A DNA stretch of 36,950 nt from the NCBI GenBank assembly GCA_021295835.1, contig JAGWBP010000004.1, forward strand, positions 1 to 36,950, written 5' to 3'. Under the pieces are notes generated by a model. It was given only the letters and a program-made list of their open reading frames with translations. It searched no databases and had not been told where the DNA came from. Position numbers and translations under genes: made by a program. Every line of letters starts with the position of its first letter. The stretch's first letter is position 1. Origin of the DNA: Gemmatimonadota bacterium. Lineage in GTDB: Bacteria > Gemmatimonadota > Gemmatimonadetes > Longimicrobiales > Gaopeijiaceae. Positions 26,501 through 33,407 of this stretch are shown in pieces.

Positions 26501-28524
26501 CCTCCCTGCCCCGACTCGCCGCCCAGCACCGACGGGGGCCAGACGGAGGTGCCAGCGAAGACCCGTACAGTGTCGCCGGGCGCCACTGACTCGCCAGGGC
26601 CCGGCACAGTCGCGACCACGCCGCCGACCCCGTCGAGTCGCACCCGGAGCCCAAGCTTGTGCAGCCTGCGCAGTGCAACCCGCGCCGACGCGCCCTCGAG
26701 CGGCGGCACTCGCACCTGGAAGGCGGATGCGCCCGCCACCACCCGATCCCCTTCGCCCCAAGGCTCCACTTCGGCACCTTCGGCAGTGGCTGCGAAGCGA
26801 ACCACGGGCGACTTGCCAGTCGGCAGCGACGAACGCCTGGCCGAGAGAGCGAGCGCCTGGCGGTCTATCGGAGCCTGCCTCGCCGAGAGGAGGCTCTCGA
26901 CCGTGGCGAGCGTCACCGGGGCCGCCGCCTGTCCACCGTAGTAGGCGTCCTGGGGGCGATCCAGGCGGACGAAGAAGAGGAGCTGCGGGGCGTCGGCTGG
27001 GAATATGGCCCCGAAGGTGGCATGATACGCCCCATCCTCGTAGCGGCCCTGCCTGCCTGTAGCGCGCGTGGTGCCGGTCTTTCCGGCCACGCTGAAGGTC
27101 GACATGCGGGCCCGCGTGCCCGTGCCACCCTCGACGGCGTCGACCAGGACCGGCGTCAGCGCCCTGGCCACATCGGCGGGAATCGCCTGGCGAATCCGCG
27201 TCGGGCGCATCACCTGGGCGCCGCCGGTGAGTGGGTCGCGCACCTCCTTCACGATCAGCGGCTTCATGAGCACGCCGCCGTTGGCCAGGGCACCGAAGGC
27301 CATCGCCATCTGGAGGGGTGTGACCGAGAGCTCGTACCCGTAGGAGAGCGAGTGCGCCGAGAGGACGTTCCAGTCGGAGGGTCGGCGGAGCACGCCGGAG
27401 GCCTCGCTCGGCAGCGGCACTCCGGTGATGGTGCCGAAGCCGAAGTCCCGGAGGCTCGTGTAGTGCTGGCCGCGCGAGAGGCGAGAGGCGAACTTGGCGA
27501 TGCCGACGTTGGACGACCGCTTGATCACGTCGTGCAAGGTCAACCAGCCGTGCCGCTCCACATCGGTGATGGTGCGCCCGTGCACCGTCCAGCGTCCGCC
27601 CTCGGTGTCGACAGAGTCTCCGAGGTCGGCGACCCCGTGGTGCAGGAGCGCCGCGGTGGTGAAGGGCTTGATAGTAGAGCCGGGCTCGAAGGTCGTGTTC
27701 ACGGCCGAGAGCGAGGCCCGCGAACCGCCGACCACCGAGGTGAGCGCGAGGATCTCGCCACTTCGCGGATCGGTGATGACGAGATCGCCGCCCCGCGCCC
27801 CCGCCCTCTCGATGGCGGCGGCGAGCATGTCCTCGGCGATCGCCTGAAGGTCACGGTCGATCGTGAGCGTCACGTCGCGCCCGGGTGTGGGTGCCTCCAC
27901 CATCAGAGTCCGGCCCGGAATGGCGCGCCCGTTGCTGTCGCGGACGATCACCTCGCGGCCGGGCCGACCGGCCAGCACCGAATCCATCGACTGCTCGACT
28001 CCGCCCCGGCCCGCGCCGTCGCGCACTGCCCCCAGGAGGCCGCGGGCAAGGCCGCTGCGTGGATACACCCTGCGCAGCTCGCCCTGCACATGCACGCCGT
28101 GGAGCTCGGCAAGCCGCTTGACCTGGGACATAGAGTACCGACCCGGAATCGTGCTCCACGCACCGCCCCCGGCGATCGCGCTATCGGCGGCCGAGCGCTC
28201 CAGCCCAAGCTGTTCCACCAGAGCGGAGGTCACCCCCTCGCGGTCCCTGATCTCTCTCGGAGAGACTCCCACCGAAGCCCGCCAGTGGGTTACCGCCAAC
28301 TCCACCCCGTTGCGGTCGAGTACGCGTCCTCGAGCGGCCGGGACCGCCCTGACCTCCTCGTGCTGGGCCAGCGCCTGGCTAGCCCACGCAACCCTCTCGA
28401 CGACCTGCACCTCGGCGGCGCGGGTGACCATGACGCCGGCGACTGCGATCCAGCCGGCCAGAATCCGCCTTCGCCTGGCCTTGAGCCTCCGCCCGGGGTT
28501 GCCACGTGCAGTCGCCCTTCTCAA
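26497..28524 (-). CDS. ftsI: Septal transpeptidase FtsI/PBP3 with C-terminal PASTA domain
   Basis: Division-specific class B penicillin-binding protein (675 residues) cross-linking septal peptidoglycan with FtsW. A basic start and one membrane helix (about 22-38) lead to the PBP-dimer domain (AARGRVLDRNGVELA). The transpeptidase domain has S283-T-I-K286 (catalytic serine), S337-S-N339 and K482-T-G484. About residues 605-660 form one PASTA domain (FQVRVPPLEGASARVALRRLHKLGL...), commoner in Gram-positive PBPs and Ser/Thr kinases. The start is TTG 28524, overlapping the ftsL stop as TTGA, so translation likely depends on coupling to ftsL. Confidence 0.95.
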   Translation of the reverse strand: MRRATARGNPGRRLKARRRRILAGWIAVAGVMVTRAAEVQVVERVAWASQALAQHEEVRAVPAARGRVLDRNGVELAVTHWRASVGVSPREIRDREGVTSALVEQLGLERSAADSAIAGGGAWSTIPGRYSMSQVKRLAELHGVHVQGELRRVYPRSGLARGLLGAVRDGAGRGGVEQSMDSVLAGRPGREVIVRDSNGRAIPGRTLMVEAPTPGRDVTLTIDRDLQAIAEDMLAAAIERAGARGGDLVITDPRSGEILALTSVVGGSRASLSAVNTTFEPGSTIKPFTTAALLHHGVADLGDSVDTEGGRWTVHGRTITDVERHGWLTLHDVIKRSSNVGIAKFASRLSRGQHYTSLRDFGFGTITGVPLPSEASGVLRRPSDWNVLSAHSLSYGYELSVTPLQMAMAFGALANGGVLMKPLIVKEVRDPLTGGAQVMRPTRIRQAIPADVARALTPVLVDAVEGGTGTRARMSTFSVAGKTGTTRATGRQGRYEDGAYHATFGAIFPADAPQLLFFVRLDRPQDAYYGGQAAAPVTLATVESLLSARQAPIDRQALALSARRSSLPTGKSPVVRFAATAEGAEVEPWGEGDRVVAGASAFQVRVPPLEGASARVALRRLHKLGLRVRLDGVGGVVATVPGPGESVAPGDTVRVFAGTSVWPPSVLGGESGQGG

Positions 28525-28802
28525 GGCGCACCTCCCGGGGCGATGACGATCTCCTCCTCGGTGGGCGGGCGCAGGCCGAGTCGGCGGCCCGCCTCTTCGA
28601 CAACCCAGCGGCGGTCCATGCGCAGCAGCTCACGCTCCAGCTCGTCGCGCCGGTCGGCTGCCACGACGATCTCGTCGGCGAGGGTGGCGATCCCGGCCAT
28701 CGTCTCGTGCGTGGCCGACTGGCGCCAGGCCACCGCGGCGAGCGCCATCCCGTGTCCGGCGATGACCACGGCCGCGTGCCAGAGCCGGAAGGGGCGCCTC
28801 AC
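28521..28802 (-). CDS. ftsL: Cell division protein FtsL
   Basis: Small bitopic protein (93 residues) of the FtsQLB complex that activates FtsWI. It has a short basic cytoplasmic start, one membrane segment (LWHAAVVIAGHGMALAAVAW, about residues 7-26) and a periplasmic coiled coil with heptad-like leucines (ADEIVVAADRRDELERELLRMDRRWVVEEAGRRLGL). It ends in LRPPTEEEIVIAPGGAP. Sequence conservation in this family is minimal, so the call depends on size, topology and place between rsmH and ftsI. GTG 28802 overlaps the rsmH stop (GTGA). Confidence 0.87.
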   Translation of the reverse strand: MRRPFRLWHAAVVIAGHGMALAAVAWRQSATHETMAGIATLADEIVVAADRRDELERELLRMDRRWVVEEAGRRLGLRPPTEEEIVIAPGGAP

Positions 28803-29725
28803 GCGGCTCGCCTCCAGGCCCGCAGCCGCGCAGGCCGCGCCCTCGGATTCTCGGCGACCTCCTCGGCGCCGGGGCGGACCGGCTTGGCCGTGAGCACCGA
28901 CCCCAGGGCGCCGGGCAGGTCGCGGAGGGGCAGCCGTGGGGGAAGCCCGCGCGAGGGGTCGCTCCACTCGCGAAACGCCCGCTTGACGATCCTGTCCTCG
29001 ATCGAGTGGTAGGAGATGACGGCCAGCACGGCACCTGGGCGAAGCACGTCGCGAATCGCCGGGAGGCCTCGCCTGAGGGCGTCGATCTCGCCGTTCACCT
29101 CGATCCGGACCGCCTGGAAGAGGCGGGCCTTCTCCGAGTGGCTGGCCGGGCGGCGAAGCACCGACTCGAGCGCTGCCACCAGATCGTCGCTCGTTCGGAG
29201 CGCCCTGGTCGCCCTGACCCGCACGATGCGGGCCGCCAGCGCGCCAGCCCTCGGCGCATCCCCGGCCCTGAGTGCGCTCAGCAGATCGCGCCGGGGCACC
29301 GATGCCAGGAGGGCAGCCGCGTCGCGGCCGCCCTCCTGGTCCATGCGCATGTCGAGCCTCACTCCCCTGCGGATGGAGAATCCCCTCCGGTCGAGGTCGA
29401 GCTGATGGGAGCTCGCGCCCAGGTCGAGGAGCGCACCGGCCAGCCGCTCGAGACGCACCTCCGCATCGTCGGCGACCTCCCGAAAGGAGAGCTGCGCGAG
29501 CCGCACGCGATCGCCGAAGCGGGCCAGACGGGTGCGGGCGGCGGCCAGCGCCTCGCTGTCGCGGTCGAGGCCGAGCAGGCGGCACTGAGGGCAGCGCGTC
29601 AGGATCGCGGCCGCGTGCCCGCCACCTCCGACGGTGCCGTCCAGGTAGAGCCCATCCGGGTCGCCGACCAGATAGCCGAGCACACCCGAGACGAGAGCTG
29701 GCCTGTGGTAGTCGGGTCCGGTCAT
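28799..29725 (-). CDS. rsmH: 16S rRNA (cytosine1402-N4)-methyltransferase
   Basis: SAM-dependent methyltransferase (308 residues; old name mraW) modifying C1402 in the 16S decoding centre. Motifs are DGTVGGGGHAAAIL (SAM loop), LGLDRDSEAL, LLDLGASSHQLDLDRRGFSIRR, LDMRMD, RIEVNGEIDAL and VISYHSIEDRIVKRAF. The usual GVSS is GASS. ATG 29725 starts three bases after the mraZ stop. This is the standard second gene of dcw clusters. Confidence 0.96.
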   Translation of the reverse strand: MTGPDYHRPALVSGVLGYLVGDPDGLYLDGTVGGGGHAAAILTRCPQCRLLGLDRDSEALAAARTRLARFGDRVRLAQLSFREVADDAEVRLERLAGALLDLGASSHQLDLDRRGFSIRRGVRLDMRMDQEGGRDAAALLASVPRRDLLSALRAGDAPRAGALAARIVRVRATRALRTSDDLVAALESVLRRPASHSEKARLFQAVRIEVNGEIDALRRGLPAIRDVLRPGAVLAVISYHSIEDRIVKRAFREWSDPSRGLPPRLPLRDLPGALGSVLTAKPVRPGAEEVAENPRARPARLRAWRRAA

Positions 29726-29728
29726 CGG

Positions 29729-30175
29729 CTAGCACTCTGCCCAGCTAAACGTGTCCTGCTCGAGGTTGTCGTCACTCTCGTCCGCCTCCCTCGTGTCCTG
29801 GGCGAGCCTTGCCGGGTCCCAGAGCTCGATTCGGTCGCTGGCACCGATGAAGACGACCGTCTCGGTCAGTTCCGCCATCTCCTGGAGCCAGTCCGGGATG
29901 CGGATCCGGCCCTGCTTGTCGATCGTCACCGAGGTCGCGCGCTGCGAGAGGGCGCGCAGAGCCCTGCCACCGTCCCGAGTCGCCCGGCGGTGCTCCAGCA
30001 GCTTCCTCTCGGCATTCGCCCATCCATCCTCGGTGAGGAGCGTCAGGTGGCGGCTCCCCTTCCACTGCAGGAGCACAAAGGGCCCCTCGGAGAGAGCCCG
30101 CCTGAATACGGAGGGCAGGCTGACCCGGCCCTTCGTATCGAGGACGTTCTTGTGGTGGCCCGGCAGTATGGACAT
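29729..30175 (-). CDS. mraZ: Transcriptional regulator MraZ
   Basis: DNA-binding protein (148 residues) with two AbrB-like SpoVT domains that assembles into rings and usually represses its own dcw promoter. The two copies are visible as NVLDTKGRVSLPSVFRRAL (N-terminal) and VTIDKQGRIRIPDWLQEMAEL (about residue 85), each with the family DxKGRxxxP pattern. An acidic tail (READESDDNLEQD) follows. ATG 30175 is chosen because SILPGHHKNVLDTKGR is the normal start and GGAG lies four bases upstream; an in-frame ATG at 30190 sits inside the operator. It is the first gene of the dcw operon and the probable ligand of the boxes just upstream. Confidence 0.95.
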   Translation of the reverse strand: MSILPGHHKNVLDTKGRVSLPSVFRRALSEGPFVLLQWKGSRHLTLLTEDGWANAERKLLEHRRATRDGGRALRALSQRATSVTIDKQGRIRIPDWLQEMAELTETVVFIGASDRIELWDPARLAQDTREADESDDNLEQDTFSWAEC

Positions 30176-30179
30176 AGAA

Positions 30180-30229
30180 CTCCATCCCATTTCATCCCAC
30201 TTTGCTCCAAAATACTACATTTTTCCCCA
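30180..30229 (-). promoter_or_regulatory. MraZ-type operator: five 10-bp phased boxes
   Basis: On the minus strand five consecutive 10-mers start with TG: TGGGGAAAAA, TGTAGTATTT, TGGAGCAAAG, TGGGATGAAA and TGGGATGGAG. Known MraZ targets are TGGG repeats at 10-bp pitch, and the first and the last three fit well. The second box is degenerate because it also holds the -10 element. The last box contains the GGAG ribosome-binding site of mraZ, so bound MraZ could hinder both transcription and initiation. Confidence 0.8.
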
Positions 30230-30237
30230 CTGCGCAA
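30209..30237 (-). promoter_or_regulatory. Proximal mraZ promoter
   Basis: TTGCGC (30237-30232) and TATTTT (30214-30209) on the minus strand are 17 bases apart, giving a start near 30203, inside the MraZ boxes. Overlap with the operator matches the autorepression known for MraZ. Confidence 0.6.
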
Positions 30238-30247
30238 ACCCAGGCCA

Positions 30248-30259
30248 CCCAGATCTGGG
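30248..30259. repeat. 12-bp perfect palindrome in the distal mraZ leader
   Basis: CCCAGATCTGGG lies between the distal and proximal promoters. A second CCCAGA 20-25 bases upstream on the transcript (complement of TCTGGG at 30281-30286) could pair with the same TCTGGG, so alternative hairpins are possible in a transcript from the distal promoter. This is a weak observation. Confidence 0.35.
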
Positions 30260-30291
30260 AATCCGGGTCGGAGAGGCGGGTCTGGGAGCAG

Positions 30292-30433
30292 CCCAAGGGA
30301 GCAACGCAGAAGTGAGGCCACTGGCATAGGCACTGTAAACTATGGATTACATATTGTAAAGCATGGTTTACAGAATGGGCGGGCTAGCGAAGCGGTCCAG
30401 CGCGGATGCAGCGTGCCTCGAATGTCGGGGGAG
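30292..30433. repeat. Intergenic cassette, copy 2 of 2
   Basis: Counterpart of 13553-13659. It holds CCCAAGGGAGCAACGCAGA (from 30292), GGCACTGTAAAC with both dyads, and CTCGAATGTCGGGGGAG (30417-30433) just after the uvrA stop. The block containing the promoter is 33 bases with one mismatch between copies (CTTTACAATATGTAATCC, ATRG, TTTACAGTGCC on the minus strand). Confidence 0.7.
30332..30373 (-). promoter_or_regulatory. Distal tandem-dyad promoter/operator before mraZ
   Basis: TGTAAACTATGGATTACA (30334-30351) and TGTAAAGCATGGTTTACA (30355-30372) are 18-bp dyads at a 21-bp pitch. On the minus strand TTTACA (30360-30355) and TACAGT (30337-30332), 17 bases apart, form a promoter whose start near 30325 lies about 150 bases before mraZ. 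The second dyad is a better palindrome here than in copy 1. This gives the dcw operon a second control input besides MraZ. Confidence 0.72.
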
Positions 30434-30438
30434 GTTTG

Positions 30439-33297
30439 CTAGGGTTCCGCCGCCAACTCCCCCAGATAGCGCCCCGTCACGCTCTCCTCCACCGCGGCGA
30501 TCTCCTCGGGACGACCCATCGCCACCACCCTTCCGCCTGCCTCGCCCGCACCCGGACCGAGGTCTACAACCCAGTCCGCCTCGCGAATGACCTGCAGGTC
30601 GTGCTCCACTACGATCAGCGTGTGCCCGGCGCGCACGAGCTTCCTGAGCACCCGGATGAGCACCGCCACATCGCTCTCGGAGAGACCGGTGGTGGGCTCG
30701 TCCAGGATGTAGACCCGCCGCCTTCCCTTCCGCCGCCCGGTACCGATCAGCTCGCGCGCAATCTTGAGCCGCTGCGACTCGCCGCTCGAAAGGTGCGTGG
30801 CCGACTGCCCGAGGCGCAGGTAGCCGAGGCCGACCTGCTGCAGCTGCCACAGCGCCTGACCGAGCCGGGGCTCGCGCACGAAGAAGCGAATGGCCCGGTC
30901 GACCGTGAAGTCGAGCACATCCGCCACGCTCTGGCCGCGCACCTCGACGGCAAGCACCTCGGGCCGGTAGCGCCGTCCGCCGCAGTGCATGCAGACGGTG
31001 TGCACATCGGCCATGAAGACCATCTCGACAACGACCAGCCCCGCGCCCGCGCACTCCCGGCAGCGCCCCCCCTTTACATTGAAGGAGAAGCTCCCGGCGT
31101 CCAGTCCCGCCCGCCGCGCCGCCGCCTGGGATGCGAAGATGCGGCGGATCTCGCCCCACGCCCTGACGTAGGTCACCGGGGTGGAGCGCGGCGTGCGCCC
31201 GATCGGGCTCTGGTCCACGAGTGCCACATCGTCGAGGCACCCGAGGCCCGTCAGCTCGCCGTACTCGCCCACTGGCTCTCCCAGGTGCTCCCGAGCCGAA
31301 GTTGGGCCTCCCCGCAGCTCCCGCTCCAGCGCCCGGTAGAGGATGTCCCGCACCAGGGTGGACTTTCCCGACCCCGAGACGCCGGTCACCACGCTCATCG
31401 CGCCGATCGGGAATTCGGCCACCACCTGGCGGACGTTGTTGAGGGTGGCACCGACGATCCTGATGCGCTCCCCGTCGACGGGAACACGCCCCTTAGGCGG
31501 CCAGACCGGCCGCTTCTGTCCTCCGAAGAGGCGTCTTGACAGATTCTGGCCAGAATCTGTCACCTTCGCCAGATCGGCGGGCGGGCCTGTGAAGACGACG
31601 TCGCCGCCCTCATCGCCAGCACCGGGGCCGAGCTGCACGACGTGGTCGGCTCCGAGGATCGCCATGGCGTCGTGCTCGACGACCACGACGGTGTTGCCCC
31701 CATCCCGGAGACGGCCCAGCAGCGCCAGCAGCCGCTCGATCTCGTGGGGGTGGAGTCCGACCGAGGGCTCGTCCAGGATGTAGAGGGTGTCGACGAGGCG
31801 CGACCCCATCGAGTTGGCGAGCGAGATGCGCTGCGCCTCCCCTCCCGAGAGGGTGCGCAGAGGGCGATCGAGGGCGAGGTAGCCGAGCCCGACATCGACC
31901 AGGAACTCGGCGCGGTCGCGTATCTCGCCGACTATCGGAGGTGCGATCTCGGCATCCATGCCGACGAGCTCGAGGCTCTGCACCCACGGTGCCAGCTCCT
32001 GGATCGGAAGCGCCGCCACATCCGCGATGGCGAGACCGCCGACGCGCACGCACCGGGCCTCGGGCCTGAGGCGCGACCCCAGGCAGTCGCGGCAGAGACG
32101 GGGCCGCTGGTACTGGCGCAGGAAGACGCGGATGTAGCGACGATAGCGCCTCCGCTCGCGCGACCTGAGGAAGCCGACTACGCCGCCGAAGTCACCCTTG
32201 CCGTAGAGGACCGCCTCCCGGAAGGCAGAGGGCAGGATCCGCCAGGGATCGAGCCAGGAGACGCCCTCGCGGATCGCGAATCTGCGCAACCGGTCGCGCT
32301 CCCCGCCGTAGCGCGGCTTCGCCCACGGGTCCACGGCACCCTCGGCGAGCGAGAGCCCCGCGTTGGGCACGATCAGCTCGGGGTCGTACTCGAGCGTCGT
32401 TCCGAAGCCGGTGCACGTCGGGCAGCTCCCGAACGGGTTGTTGAAGGAGAAGAGCTTCGGCTCGGGCTCGACGAACTCATGGTCCGGGTGCCGGGGGCAC
32501 CTGGGCACCTCGGAGAGCCATGTCGCAGCTCCCCCATCCTCGCCCGGGCCGACGACCGCGGCCTCGCCCCCGCCCTCCCGGTAGCAGATCTCGAGGGCGT
32601 CGGCCACACGGCTCCTCCAGGCGGCGTCCGGCGCCTCCGGGACGGCGATGCGGTCCACGACCACGAGGACCTCGTGGCTGGCGGCAAGGTCCGGCCTCTT
32701 CGCGCCCCCATCCGCATCTCCCTCCAGGAGGTCGGCGAGCTCGGCGGGGGTCCCGTCGGCCAGGACCCGCGCATAGCCGAGCGAGCGGAGGTTCTCGGCG
32801 ACCAGCCGGTGGGAGACGCTGCCGCTCCGGGCCAGGCGGAAGACGATCATCGCTCTCGTGCCGACCGGAAGCGAAGCGATCCTCTCCGTCCCCTCCGATA
32901 CGGAGTCGCTACGGGTCTCATCGCCGCAGAGGGGGCAGTGCGGGCGCCCCACCCTCGCGAAGAGGAGCCGCAGGAAGTCGTACACCTCGGTCGCCGTCCC
33001 GACGGTCGAGCGGCCCCCGGCCGCCGGACCGCGCTGCTCGATGGCGATGGCGGGAGAGAGTCCCTCGATCAGCTCCACATCGGGCTTCTCGAGCCGCGCC
33101 AGGAACTGCCGTGCGTATGTGGAGAGCGCCTCCACGTAGCGCCGCTGTCCGGCGGCGAAGAGCGTGTCGAGGGCGAGCGAGGACTTCCCCGAGCCGGAAG
33201 GGCCGGTGATTACGGTGAGCCGCCCCCGGGGGATGTCCAGGTCGATGTTCTTCAGATTGTGCTGGCGGGCGCCTCTAATTCGGATAGCGTCGCCCAT
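30439..33297 (-). CDS. uvrA: Excinuclease ABC subunit A (UvrA)
   Basis: DNA-damage sensor of nucleotide excision repair (952 residues) with two ABC ATPase halves. Half one has Walker A TGPSGSGKSS (31-40), LSGGEAQRISLANSMG and ILDEPSVGLHP. Half two has GVSGSGKST, LSSGESQRLKIAREL and ILDEPTTGLSESD. The UvrB-binding insertion after PHCPLCG is present, against the shorter UvrA2 class. The insertion-domain zinc finger reads C267-P-R-H270 with C292-P-T-C295, where CxxC is usual; the C-terminal finger (CRECAGAG ... CMHCGG) is intact. GLSESD replaces the common GLHxxD. ATG 33297 gives the standard N-terminus; an in-frame start at 33441 adds 48 atypical residues. A 26-bp palindrome lies at about residues 579-587. 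Confidence 0.92.
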   Translation of the reverse strand: MGDAIRIRGARQHNLKNIDLDIPRGRLTVITGPSGSGKSSLALDTLFAAGQRRYVEALSTYARQFLARLEKPDVELIEGLSPAIAIEQRGPAAGGRSTVGTATEVYDFLRLLFARVGRPHCPLCGDETRSDSVSEGTERIASLPVGTRAMIVFRLARSGSVSHRLVAENLRSLGYARVLADGTPAELADLLEGDADGGAKRPDLAASHEVLVVVDRIAVPEAPDAAWRSRVADALEICYREGGGEAAVVGPGEDGGAATWLSEVPRCPRHPDHEFVEPEPKLFSFNNPFGSCPTCTGFGTTLEYDPELIVPNAGLSLAEGAVDPWAKPRYGGERDRLRRFAIREGVSWLDPWRILPSAFREAVLYGKGDFGGVVGFLRSRERRRYRRYIRVFLRQYQRPRLCRDCLGSRLRPEARCVRVGGLAIADVAALPIQELAPWVQSLELVGMDAEIAPPIVGEIRDRAEFLVDVGLGYLALDRPLRTLSGGEAQRISLANSMGSRLVDTLYILDEPSVGLHPHEIERLLALLGRLRDGGNTVVVVEHDAMAILGADHVVQLGPGAGDEGGDVVFTGPPADLAKVTDSGQNLSRRLFGGQKRPVWPPKGRVPVDGERIRIVGATLNNVRQVVAEFPIGAMSVVTGVSGSGKSTLVRDILYRALERELRGGPTSAREHLGEPVGEYGELTGLGCLDDVALVDQSPIGRTPRSTPVTYVRAWGEIRRIFASQAAARRAGLDAGSFSFNVKGGRCRECAGAGLVVVEMVFMADVHTVCMHCGGRRYRPEVLAVEVRGQSVADVLDFTVDRAIRFFVREPRLGQALWQLQQVGLGYLRLGQSATHLSSGESQRLKIARELIGTGRRKGRRRVYILDEPTTGLSESDVAVLIRVLRKLVRAGHTLIVVEHDLQVIREADWVVDLGPGAGEAGGRVVAMGRPEEIAAVEESVTGRYLGELAAEP
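31537..31562. repeat. Perfect 26-bp palindrome inside uvrA
   Basis: TGACAGATTCTGG is followed directly by its exact reverse complement CCAGAATCTGTCA. It encodes TDSGQNLS in the linker between the two ATPase halves, using A/T-ending codons (TCT, AAT, TCA, AGA) that are uncommon in neighbouring sequence. Confidence 0.9.
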
Positions 33298-33407
33298 CTG
33301 CGTGCCCCCCCATTGCCGAAACGCCCCTATCTTCCGACCGTGCGTATGCCGTTGCAGCCACGCAGCCGGACGGGCGTCTGGCAATCTACCAACAGCACCC
33401 GGGGCCC

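Noticed and set aside
25427..26941. Long plus-strand open frame (over 500 codons) opposite murE and ftsI
   Set aside because: Arg/Pro/Gly-rich, no recognisable motif, and fully antisense to two well-supported genes; an expected by-product of very high GC content.
26659..28893. A 744-codon plus-strand frame opposite ftsI
   Set aside because: Antisense to a gene with all PBP motifs intact; low-complexity composition and no family resemblance.
31537..31562. Palindrome in uvrA as an SOS (LexA) box
   Set aside because: It lies 1.7 kb inside the coding region, not at the promoter, and does not match CTGT-N8-ACAG or GAAC-N4-GTTC type boxes.
33298..33407. Promoters in the uvrA-aminotransferase divergent gap
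   Set aside because: Promoters must be there or nearby, but no -35/-10 pair with sensible spacing stands out on either strand.
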